Source: Couchioplanes caeruleus (GTDB taxonomy: Bacteria; Actinomycetota; Actinomycetes; Mycobacteriales; Micromonosporaceae). From it: 64,000 nt of DNA. Of this stretch, positions 31,180 to 39,912 are shown piece after piece. Numbering within the stretch: the first letter of the stretch is position 1; each line of letters starts with the position of its first letter. The stretch lies in contig NZ_CP092183.1 in assembly GCF_023499255.1 (NCBI RefSeq), forward strand, positions 5,886,501 through 5,950,500, in the 5' to 3' direction. The position numbers and the translations under genes were made by a program. The notes beneath the pieces were generated by a model that had not been told where the DNA came from, made no database searches, and saw only the letters and a list, made by a program, of their open reading frames with translations.

Positions 31180-32421
31180 TTGACCACAGTCGAGCTCGGT
31201 CACCGTTTCGGCGACGCTCTGCTCACCGTGCTCGACGGCGAGGGCCGGCCGCTCGCTCACCGCGACGTCGTCGTCGAGCAGCGCGCGCACGCCTTCTCGT
31301 TCGGCAACATCGGCTTCGACCTCGTCGCCGTGGCGAACGGCCGAACCGAGTCAGCCGGGCTCGCCGACCTGTGGTTCGGCGTCTTCAACACGGCGACCCT
31401 GCCGTTCTACTGGGGTCAGTTCGAGCCCGAGCCCGGCCGGCCCGACACGACACGGCTGCGCCGGGCCGCCGAATGGTTCACCGGCCACGGTTGCCGGGTG
31501 AAGGGCCACCCGTTGCTGTGGCACACGCTGGCGCCCGACTGGCTGCGCGAGATGCCGACGGCGGAGGTCGAGACCCGGGTACGCGGCCGGATCCGGCGGG
31601 AGGTGGCCGGCCTCGCCGACGTCGTGCACACGTGGGACGCCGTCAACGAAGCCGTGATCATGCCGGTGTTCCGCAACGAGCCGCACCGCAACGCGATCAC
31701 CCGGCTGGCCTGGGAACGCGGCCGGATCGCCACCGTACGGCTGGCCTTCGAGGAGGCCCGGGCGGCGAATCCCGCGGCGACCCTGGTCCTCAACGACTTC
31801 GACATGTCCTCCGCGTACGAATGTCTGATCGAGGGCGTCCTGGAGGCCGGCATCCGCGTCGACGCACTCGGCCTGCAGAGCCATATGCACCAGGGCTATT
31901 GGGGCGAGGAGCGGACGCTCGCCGTTCTGGACCGGTTCTCCCGTTTCGGACTGCCGATCCACATGACCGAGACGACGCTGGTGTCCGGCCAACTGATGCC
32001 CCCGGAGATCGAGGATCTGAACGATTATCAAATTCCGTCGTGGCCCTCGACCCCGGAGGGCGAGGAACGGCAGGCCGACGAGATCGTGCGGCATTACCGC
32101 ACGCTGCTGTCGCATCCCGCGGTCCAGGCGATCACCTATTGGGGGCTGTCGGACGAGGGCGCCTGGCTCGGCGCCCCCTGCGGCCTGGTCCGCGCCGACG
32201 GCACACCGAAGCCCGCGTACGGCGCGCTGCGGGAGCTGGTGAAGGACCAGTGGTGGCTCGCTCCCACGAACCTCCGGACGGACGACGCCGGGCGCGTCGA
32301 GGTACGCGGCTTCCTCGGTGACTATCGCGTGCACTGCGCCGGGCGTACGGCGTCCTTCACCATTGCCGCGCCCGGCGAGGCACGGACCACTCTGAGGCTC
32401 GACGGTCAGTCCGCGCGGTAG
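31180..32421 (+). CDS. Intracellular GH10 endo-beta-1,4-xylanase (413 aa)
   Basis: The TIM-barrel of GH10 is clear: FGNIGFDLV early, LPFYWGQFEPEPGRPD, KGHPLLWHTLAPDWL, the acid/base Glu in HTWDAVNEAVIMPV and the nucleophile Glu in LPIHMTETTLVSG, then YWGLSDEGAWLGAPCGL. There is no signal peptide, so it should act in the cytoplasm on imported xylo-oligosaccharides. The start is a TTG at 31180 with AGGAG 6 nt upstream. A small beta domain follows the barrel. It is divergent from the importer and overlaps the convergent xylosidase gene by 16 bp. Confidence 0.92.
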   Translation: MTTVELGHRFGDALLTVLDGEGRPLAHRDVVVEQRAHAFSFGNIGFDLVAVANGRTESAGLADLWFGVFNTATLPFYWGQFEPEPGRPDTTRLRRAAEWFTGHGCRVKGHPLLWHTLAPDWLREMPTAEVETRVRGRIRREVAGLADVVHTWDAVNEAVIMPVFRNEPHRNAITRLAWERGRIATVRLAFEEARAANPAATLVLNDFDMSSAYECLIEGVLEAGIRVDALGLQSHMHQGYWGEERTLAVLDRFSRFGLPIHMTETTLVSGQLMPPEIEDLNDYQIPSWPSTPEGEERQADEIVRHYRTLLSHPAVQAITYWGLSDEGAWLGAPCGLVRADGTPKPAYGALRELVKDQWWLAPTNLRTDDAGRVEVRGFLGDYRVHCAGRTASFTIAAPGEARTTLRLDGQSAR

Positions 32422-34073
32422 ACGGCCCGGTCGAAGTCGGCGAATCCCCCCTCGGCGCCCAGGTCCTGCACCCAGAGCCCGACGAAGGCGCCGGTGAAGC
32501 CCCAGGCCTCCGGTTCGCCGGGGACCATCGTCACCGCGTACTCGTCGGACAGGGTGGTGGCGTCGAAGGTCCCGCCGACCTGCCGCCAGGCCGCTTCCGA
32601 TCCCGGGTCCGGGGTGTACGCGAAGGTCAGCTCCGGGCCGTCGAACCGGATCCGCAGGCCCACCCGCCGTACGTCGCCGAGCGCCACGCGCGTGCCCTGC
32701 GCCACGGTGACGCGTCCGCTGTCGCAGCACAGCACGTCGAGGACCGCCGCGCCGTCGTCGTCCGCGGTCACGTGCAGGTAGTACCAGTTGCGGCAGTTGT
32801 AGTAGGCGGTGACCCCGGCCAGCTGGTTGTACGTGGCGGGCTCGACCTCGCACGTCGTCTCGAAGGTGCAGCGCCGGGCCGTCACCCGGCGCGCCACGAG
32901 GCTCGGCCGGTGCCGGGCCATCGGCGACTGACCGCCACGGATCCGCAGGTGCGACGGACGGGTCGACAGGTCGATCCAGTCGGGCGTGGCCGGGCGGCGC
33001 AGCGTCGACCAGTTCACGCCGAGCGCCGGGGCGTCGAAGTCGTCGTCCTCGTCCTGCTCGGAGGAGATCGCGCGGGTCACCGCGGCGGCGCCGGTGGGTG
33101 CCGGGACCTGGACGGCCGGCACGCCGTCGGTGATGCAGGGCCATCCCCCGGCCGGCCATTCCACCCTCTGCAGGGCGGTCTCGCGGCCCAGCACGCACCG
33201 GCCCGACGGCGCGTACGGGCGGGCGACCAGGTGCGCCAGGTACCACTCGCCGGACGGTGTCTGCACCAGGCTGCCGTGGCCGGCCTTCTGCAGCTCCAGG
33301 TCGGGGCGCCCAGCCGAGGTCAGCAGCGGCCCTGCGGGATCCACCTCGTACGGTCCGAGCAGGTCCTTGGACCGGGCGACGGTGACCTGATGCGTCAGGC
33401 TCGTGCCGCCCTCCGCCGTGACGAGGTAGTACCAGCCGTCCTTGCGGTAGATGTTCGGGGCCTCGGTCAGGCCGGCCTCGGTACCCTCGAAGATCAGTTG
33501 TTCCGGGCCGGTCAGGCGGCGCTCGCGGCGGTCGTACTGCTGGATCGAGATGCCCGCGAACCGGTTGCGGCCGGGCCGCCAGTCGGCGCGCATCGACAGC
33601 ATCCAGGTCGTGCCGTCCTCGTCGTGGAACAGCGACGCGTCGAAGCCGCGCCCGTGCAGGACCACCGGGTCCGACCACGGTCCGTCCACGCTGGGCGCGG
33701 TGACCAGGTAGTTCTGCGGGTCCCAGTAGCCGGCGGCGAACGTGGCGACGTTGGTGTAGAGCAGATGGAACAGCCCGTCGGCGTACGACAGGCAGGGCGC
33801 CCAGATCCCGCACGAGTCGGCGGTCCCGGCGAGGTCGAGCAGCCGGCGCTCGGTGAGCACGCCGCCGAGCGGCTGCCAGGTGACCAGGTCGGTCGAGTGG
33901 TGCACCCGTACGCCCGGGTACCACTCGAAGGTCGACGTGGCGATGTAGTAGTCGGCACCGACCCGCACTATCGAGGGGTCCGGATGGAATCCCGGCAGCA
34001 CCGGATTCCGGATCACCCGGTCACCGGTCCCGCCCGCACCGGCGGTGGACACCGCGGGCTTGGCGATCGTCAT
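32406..34073 (-). CDS. GH43 beta-xylosidase (555 aa)
   Basis: Two-domain GH43 enzyme of the XynB type. The propeller begins RNPVLPGFHPDPSIVRVGAD (general base Asp in HPDPS); further motifs are FEWYPGVRVHHSTDL, GRGFDASLFHDEDGTTWMLS (pKa-tuning Asp) and GLTEAPNIYRKDGWYYLVTA (acid Glu). The C-terminal beta-sandwich, from about 360, contains YNQLAGVTAYYNCRNWYYLH. No signal peptide, so cytoplasmic. It would release xylose from oligomers made by the GH10 and GH11 enzymes. It lies downstream of the GH11 gene on the same strand, beyond a strong hairpin, and no copy of the 19-bp operator lies directly before it. Confidence 0.92.
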   Translation of the reverse strand: MTIAKPAVSTAGAGGTGDRVIRNPVLPGFHPDPSIVRVGADYYIATSTFEWYPGVRVHHSTDLVTWQPLGGVLTERRLLDLAGTADSCGIWAPCLSYADGLFHLLYTNVATFAAGYWDPQNYLVTAPSVDGPWSDPVVLHGRGFDASLFHDEDGTTWMLSMRADWRPGRNRFAGISIQQYDRRERRLTGPEQLIFEGTEAGLTEAPNIYRKDGWYYLVTAEGGTSLTHQVTVARSKDLLGPYEVDPAGPLLTSAGRPDLELQKAGHGSLVQTPSGEWYLAHLVARPYAPSGRCVLGRETALQRVEWPAGGWPCITDGVPAVQVPAPTGAAAVTRAISSEQDEDDDFDAPALGVNWSTLRRPATPDWIDLSTRPSHLRIRGGQSPMARHRPSLVARRVTARRCTFETTCEVEPATYNQLAGVTAYYNCRNWYYLHVTADDDGAAVLDVLCCDSGRVTVAQGTRVALGDVRRVGLRIRFDGPELTFAYTPDPGSEAAWRQVGGTFDATTLSDEYAVTMVPGEPEAWGFTGAFVGLWVQDLGAEGGFADFDRAVYRAD

Positions 34074-34092
34074 GAACGTCCTTCTGCTGAAG

Positions 34093-34123
34093 GTGGCGCG
34101 GCGGCCAGGGGCCGCCGCGCCAC
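34093..34123 (-). terminator. Perfect 14-bp hairpin after the GH11 gene
   Basis: GTGGCGCGGCGGCC and GGCCGCCGCGCCAC pair perfectly around a 3-nt loop. It lies 27 bp beyond the GH11 stop and 20 bp before the xylosidase start. It should end most GH11 transcripts or stabilise their 3' ends. Confidence 0.75.
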
Positions 34124-34149
34124 GACTACGGTTCGGGAAGGGGCCGGGC

Positions 34150-35190
<1,041 letters not shown>

Positions 35191-35323
35191 TCATGAAGGG
35201 CCGCGGGGGGACAGCCCCCACGGGCACGACGAACACCGCCGTCGGGCGGGCGCTGTGCCTCGTGGCGGGGATGACGACATTCAAGTCCGTCACTGCGGAT
35301 CGTGGCCCGCCGCGCGCCGCCTT

Positions 35324-35351
35324 GTCAATTACTTTCGGAAATGTTCCGGAA
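35324..35351 (-). promoter_or_regulatory. GH11 xylanase operator and -35 box
   Basis: TTTCGGAAATGTTCCGGAA at 35333-35351 matches the importer operator at 31014 with the same 8-3-8 design and one arm mismatch. On the minus strand a TTGACA box (35324-35329) follows directly, pointing toward the GH11 gene about 150 bp away. The -10 region is GC-rich and unclear. Confidence 0.65.
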
Positions 35352-35704
35352 ACGAAGATCTTGATCTTCCCGTCCCCGAGAAGAAGAAACTGCAGTTGAA
35401 GAGCGGTATCGGCGCGAGACCGGACGGCATCCCGACCGCCGCTTTGTAACGCCACGGTATCGACGGATCACGGTAGACCGAAACTTCCAAAATCGGCGGT
35501 CGACCTGTCGTCATCCGATGGCAAGCTCCTGGCCATGTGCGTCGGGCAACCTCGCCGGCATGCGCCCTACCGCAGGAATCGCCGTGCTCGCCACCGCGTC
35601 GTCGCCGGCCAGCAGGACGATGCGCGCGCCGCTCGACGGCGACCGCTCCGGCGGCGCCGCGTCGACGGCGGCTGCTCCGCCCGGACACCCACGCGGCATG
35701 GACA

Positions 35705-35965
35705 CGCCGACCACGCCCCGTGGACCGCCCGGCGGATCCCCTCATCGTGCAGCGCGGCCGGGACTCGATCAAGGACTGACGGCCCAGGCGGCTGGCGGGC
35801 GCGACACCCATCCCCTGGTCCGCCGTGCCCGACCGGGCCCGCGTCTCGGCCGGCGGGCACGTGCTGACCTGGGCGGCGGACGTGTGGACGGTCCCGGCCG
35901 ACGGCACGGGCGAGGCGAAGCTGTTCATCCCGGACGCGGAATCACCGGCAGCCCTGTGGAACTGA
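35705..35965 (+). pseudogene. Gene remnant with in-frame TGA
   Basis: One reading frame encodes VDRPADPLIVQRGRDSIKD, then a TGA stop at 35777-35779. It continues in the same frame as RPRRLAGATPIPWSAVPDRA and RVSAGGHVLTWAADVWTVPA, ending DGTGEAKLFIPDAESPAALWN and TGA at 35963. Both halves look like real protein, so a Trp-to-stop change in a former gene is likely. Upstream of about 35705 no convincing start or continuation was found. Family not recognised. Confidence 0.5.
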
Positions 35966-36015
35966 CGCCGCTCGCGCCCTATCTTCTACCCGGGAAACAC
36001 ACTTGGGGGCGCGCG

Positions 36016-37257
36016 ATGGACGATGAGATTCAGCTGATCAGCGACGGTGACGGCATCGCGGTGGTCGGGGATGCGGCCGTAGTCGAACGCTTCCTCGCCT
36101 CGGAAGGTCTGTCGTCGAAGGATCTCGGGCTGCAGAAACTCACGTCGGTCGCCGGTACCGGGGCGGTGGTTGCGCAGGCAGGCGCGGAGATCGCCGCCAA
36201 CTCCGGCCGCTGGGTGCAGCTCACTCGGGAATCGTCGCAGCTGGTGCAGAAGTACGGGTTGCGGGAAAGCTCCAGGACGGGCCTGCACACCGGTGTGGTG
36301 CGTGGCAGCAGGGGCCAGATCAAGGGCTTCGTCGAATTCGCCAAGAAGCCCGGGTCACTGCTGAGCAACCCGGCGGTCCTGGCCGGCGCCGCGGGGATCA
36401 TGGCGCAGGTGGCGATGCAGCAGACCATGGACGAGATCACCACCTATCTCGCGACGATCGACGAGAAGGTCGACGACGTGCTGCGTGCCCAGAAGGACGC
36501 GGTGCTGGCCCGCATGATCGGAGTGGGCTTCGTCATCGAGGAGGCCATGACGGTCCGGGAGAAGCGCGGCAGGGTCGACGAGGTCACATGGTCGAAGGTG
36601 CAGTCCGCGCCGGCCACGATCGCCGAGACCCAGGCGTACGTGCTGCGCCAGCTCGACGCCCTCGCGGAGAAGGTGGAACGCAGGACCGGCATCGCCGATC
36701 TCGCCACGACGGCCGGGCAGGCCGAGTCCACGGTGCAGGAGTGGCTGGCTGTGCTGGCTCGCTGCTTCCAGCTCCAGGACGCGTTGGCCGTGCTCGAGCT
36801 GGACCGGGTGCTGGACGCGTCCCCGGACGAGCTGGACGGGCACCGCCTCGGGCTGAAGGCCGCCCGGCAGGACCGGCTGGACCACATCCGGCGCAGCACC
36901 GAGAGCCTGGTCGCCCGGATGAGGGCGGCGGCCGGAACGGCCAACGCGAAGGTGCTGCTGCACCCGACCAAGTCCCCGGCCGTGGTGCAGGCCGGCAATC
37001 AGGTCGCGGCCCGCGTCCACGAGTTCCATGGACGGCTCGGAATCGAATCCGGCCACCAGTCGGCGGAGGCGCGACGATGGGCGAGCGCGGCCGCGGAAGC
37101 GAGGGACCAGGCGCTCGCAACCGGCGTCAAGGGCATCGGTGCAGCCAGGAGCTTCGGCGCCGGGACCCTCGACCGGGCCGGCTCGGTCAAGGACAAGCTC
37201 GCCGGCGGGATCGCTGAGCGGGCCCGTCGGTTGCGCGGCGACGAGCAGGAACGCTGA
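36016..37257 (+). CDS. Protein of unknown family with hydrophobic hairpin and coiled-coil-like helices (413 aa)
   Basis: I do not recognise this family. The N-terminus MDDEIQLISDGDGIAVVGDA is followed by VERFLASEGLSSKDLGLQKL and an Ala/Gly-rich stretch TGAVVAQAGAEIAANSG. A hydrophobic segment near residues 114-136 (LLSNPAVLAGAAGIMAQVAM) precedes long charged helices, including ITTYLATIDEKVDDVLRAQK, ETQAYVLRQLDALAEKVERR and LDHIRRSTESLVARMRAAAG. The tail is basic (RARRLRGDEQER). There is no signal peptide. It may be membrane-associated in part. Start ATG 36016 follows GGGGGC; codon use looks native. Confidence 0.75.
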   Translation: MDDEIQLISDGDGIAVVGDAAVVERFLASEGLSSKDLGLQKLTSVAGTGAVVAQAGAEIAANSGRWVQLTRESSQLVQKYGLRESSRTGLHTGVVRGSRGQIKGFVEFAKKPGSLLSNPAVLAGAAGIMAQVAMQQTMDEITTYLATIDEKVDDVLRAQKDAVLARMIGVGFVIEEAMTVREKRGRVDEVTWSKVQSAPATIAETQAYVLRQLDALAEKVERRTGIADLATTAGQAESTVQEWLAVLARCFQLQDALAVLELDRVLDASPDELDGHRLGLKAARQDRLDHIRRSTESLVARMRAAAGTANAKVLLHPTKSPAVVQAGNQVAARVHEFHGRLGIESGHQSAEARRWASAAAEARDQALATGVKGIGAARSFGAGTLDRAGSVKDKLAGGIAERARRLRGDEQER

Positions 37258-37268
37258 GCCGGCTCCCG

Positions 37269-38342
37269 CTACCGGAACTGCCCGCCGTGGGGGCCGGGAT
37301 GGCCGCTGTCCGGCCGTACGGCGGGCAGCAGCGCGGTCGGGGCGTCCGCCGTGCCGGCGTGGCCCGTGCCCGCCTGCGGCATCAGGCGGGTCGGCGCCAC
37401 GGGCAGCGCGTCCGGGTCGTCCGGGCGGGACCTGCGGCGGATCACCAGCAGCACGAGCGCGCCCAGGCCCGCGGCGATCAGGAGGCCGCCCAGGAGGGTG
37501 AGCAGCAGCGTGCCGTTGCCGTCGCCCGCGGTGTCGGCGGCGGCCGGCGGGGTTGTCGCGGCGGTGCCGGCGTCCGTGGCCGGGAGGTCCGCGACCGCGG
37601 GCGGGTTCGTCGTGGCGGTGGCCGGGGTCGGCGAGGGCTTGGCCACCGCGGCCAGGATCAGCCGGACGGTGGCGGCGCCGCCCGCGGCGGCCTGCACGGT
37701 GGCGCTAGCGGTGCGGTAGCCGTCCTTGCCCGCCACGATCGTGATGCGGCCGGGGGCGATCGGCCGGCTGTCGCTGGACTTGATCGAGAACTTGCCGCCC
37801 TTGCCGCTGCTCGTACGGAATTCGTGCCCGGCGCTGTCGCGTACGGTCAGGGCCGCGCCGGGGATCGCCGTGCCGGTGGCGTCGCGGACCCGGCCGGAGA
37901 CCCGGCTCACCGGGGCCGGTTTCCGCTCCGCGCCGCTGACGAAGATCATCTTGTGGTCGAAGGCGGTCTGGGTGCCGACCCGGACGGAGACCGCCAGGTT
38001 CAGGCCGGTCTCCTCGCCCGGGTTCACCTGCGGCGCGACGAGCGTGGCGTCGAAGCTCTGGCTCCGCCCGGGCCCCATGCTCTGCACCGCGGAGCATCCG
38101 GCGGTGCAGCGGAGGCCGCCGGACACGGCCACGAAGACGCGTTCGATGCGGCGGGCGTTGTTGGTGGCGCGGAACCGTACGCGCACCGGCTCGCCGGACT
38201 GCACCCGGTCCGACGACACGCTCTCGATGCGGATCGCCGGGGGCGCGGCCGCCACGGGTGCGGCCGACACCGCGAGGGCCGTTCCGGCGAGCGCGGTCAA
38301 CGCGGCGGCTCGGGCCCAGCGGGCACGTACGCGCGTCGTCAC
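37269..38342 (-). CDS. Membrane-anchored surface protein with carboxypeptidase-regulatory-like domain (357 aa)
   Basis: The signal peptide (RVRARWARAAALTALAGTAL, ending near AAAPP at 34) precedes an Ig-like or CARDB-like region with CTAGCSAV and a disulfide candidate pair. A carboxypeptidase-regulatory-like beta domain follows at about 145-230: SRVSGRVRDATGTAIPGAAL, FRTSSGKGGKFSIKSS and TIVAGKDGYRTASATV. A Pro/Thr/Ala-rich spacer leads to a membrane helix (LLLTLLGGLLIAAGLGALVL) and a cytoplasmic Pro-rich tail of about 50 residues. No sortase motif was seen. It stops 11 bp from the convergent gene at 36016. Function unknown. Confidence 0.8.
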   Translation of the reverse strand: MTTRVRARWARAAALTALAGTALAVSAAPVAAAPPAIRIESVSSDRVQSGEPVRVRFRATNNARRIERVFVAVSGGLRCTAGCSAVQSMGPGRSQSFDATLVAPQVNPGEETGLNLAVSVRVGTQTAFDHKMIFVSGAERKPAPVSRVSGRVRDATGTAIPGAALTVRDSAGHEFRTSSGKGGKFSIKSSDSRPIAPGRITIVAGKDGYRTASATVQAAAGGAATVRLILAAVAKPSPTPATATTNPPAVADLPATDAGTAATTPPAAADTAGDGNGTLLLTLLGGLLIAAGLGALVLLVIRRRSRPDDPDALPVAPTRLMPQAGTGHAGTADAPTALLPAVRPDSGHPGPHGGQFR

Positions 38343-38466
38343 GTCCCATCACCTTCTTCACGGCAAGCGACAAACTTCACGACAAGTGACAAAGGCAAGC
38401 GACACCAGTCGATGACGCCGCGGCCACTATGCCGTGTCACGGGTCCGTCGCGCGACCCGGGCCTGC

Positions 38467-38762
38467 TCAGAGCAGCTCGGTGCGGTACGCCGGAGCGAGT
38501 TCCGCGGCCCGGCGGCGCCGTTCGGCGATCGCGGCAGGACGTCGTCGAGCAGCCGGTCCACCATCGCGATGGAACGGACCCGCAGGGCGTCCAGCAGCGC
38601 CTCCCGGTCGCGGAAGTGGCGGTACAGCGTTCCCACCCCGACGCCGGCCTCGCCCGCGATGACCGACATCGGCGCCGTCCCGTCGCGCCGCAGCGTGCCG
38701 AGCGCGGCCAGCAGCAGCTTCTCCCGGTTGGCGACGGCATCCCGGCGCGGCGCACGACTCAC
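38467..38762 (-). pseudogene. TetR-family regulator gene with an internal deletion
   Basis: From a GTG at 38762 the frame encodes a good TetR N-terminus: RDAVANREKLLLAALGTLRR, MSVIAGEAGVGVGTLYRHFR and ALLDALRVRSIAMVDRLLDD. It then runs into non-coding-like sequence. In another frame, just after, lies AAIAERRRRAAELAPAYRTE then LL and a stop at 38467, which looks like a genuine TetR C-terminus. The remaining gene is about 100 codons against the usual 190. A central deletion of roughly 80-90 codons that broke the frame explains this. It is divergent from the zinc alcohol dehydrogenase gene at 38835, its presumed former target. Confidence 0.65.
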
Positions 38763-38834
38763 CACTCGGTCGTCCCGCCGCACCACGTCATGCCGGAATC
38801 CTAGGACCGCGATCCCGGCTGAGAGGATGGGGCG

Positions 38835-39875
38835 GTGCGCGCTGTCGTGATCGATGCCGTCCGGGCGCTGCCCGAGGTCCGTGAGGTGCCCGAGCCCACC
38901 CCTGCGCCCGGCGGCGTCGTCGTCCGGGTGATGGCCACCGGGATGTGCCGCAGCGACTGGCACGGCTGGGCCGGCCACGACGACGACATCGCGTTCCCGC
39001 ACGTACCCGGCCACGAGCTGGCCGGTGTGGTCGTCGAGGCCGGGGCGGAGGTCAGCCGCTGGCAGCCCGGTGACCGGGTGACCGTGCCGTTCGTGTGCGG
39101 CTGCGGGCGGTGCGAGTGGTGCCGCGCCGGGGACGCGCAGGTGTGTCCCCACCAGGAGCAGCCGGGATTCACCCACTGGGGTTCCTTCGCCGAGTACGTC
39201 GCCCTGCACGCCGCCGACACCAACCTGGTGGGGCTGCCCGAGGGGGTGGACTTCGCGACCGCCGCGAGCCTCGGGTGCCGGTTCGCCACGGCGTACCGGG
39301 CGCTCGTCGGCCGCGCCCGGGTCCGCGAGGGTGAATGGGTGACCGTGCTGGGCGCCGGCGGGGTGGGGTTGAGCGCGGTGATGATCGCCCGGGCCCTGGG
39401 CGCCCGGGTCGTCGCCGTGGACCGGAACCCGCGGGCCCTCGCCGTCGCCGCCGAGCTCGGCGCGGACCACACCGTTCCCGCGGACGGCACGGACGTCCCG
39501 GCCGCCGTCGCCGATCTCACCGGCGGCGGCAGCCACGTGGCGGTCGATGCGGTGGGCGGCGAGCAGACCTGCGCCGACGCCATCCTCAGCCTCCGCCGCC
39601 GCGGCCGCCACGTGCAGATCGGGCTCCTCCCGCCGATCGACGGCCACCCGCGGCTGCCGATGGCGCGGGTGATCGGCTGGGAGCTCGACCTGCTCGGCAG
39701 CCACGGGATGGCGGCGGCCGACTACCCGGGCATGATGGCGCTCATCGAGCGGGACCTGCTGCAACCGCAGCGGCTCATCGAACGCACCATCGGGCTCGGG
39801 GAGGCGGCTGCGCTGCTCCCCCGCTTCGACCGGGCCGCGGTCGCCGGCATCACGGTCGTCGACCCGGCCCGCTGA
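38835..39875 (+). CDS. Zinc-dependent alcohol dehydrogenase (346 aa)
   Basis: MDR-superfamily dehydrogenase. The catalytic zinc ligands are in ATGMCRSDWHGW (Cys) and FPHVPGHELAGVVVEAG (His, Glu); the structural zinc site is CGCGRCEWCRAGDAQVC with four Cys. The NAD(P) Rossmann motif is VTVLGAGGVGLSAVMIARAL with VAVDRNPRAL after it. The substrate is unknown. GTG start at 38835. It is divergent from the broken TetR gene, so it may now be constitutively expressed. Confidence 0.92.
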   Translation: MRAVVIDAVRALPEVREVPEPTPAPGGVVVRVMATGMCRSDWHGWAGHDDDIAFPHVPGHELAGVVVEAGAEVSRWQPGDRVTVPFVCGCGRCEWCRAGDAQVCPHQEQPGFTHWGSFAEYVALHAADTNLVGLPEGVDFATAASLGCRFATAYRALVGRARVREGEWVTVLGAGGVGLSAVMIARALGARVVAVDRNPRALAVAAELGADHTVPADGTDVPAAVADLTGGGSHVAVDAVGGEQTCADAILSLRRRGRHVQIGLLPPIDGHPRLPMARVIGWELDLLGSHGMAAADYPGMMALIERDLLQPQRLIERTIGLGEAAALLPRFDRAAVAGITVVDPAR

Positions 39876-39912
39876 GGCCCCCGGCGGGAAACCGCACGAG
39901 GGCCTGTCGCGG

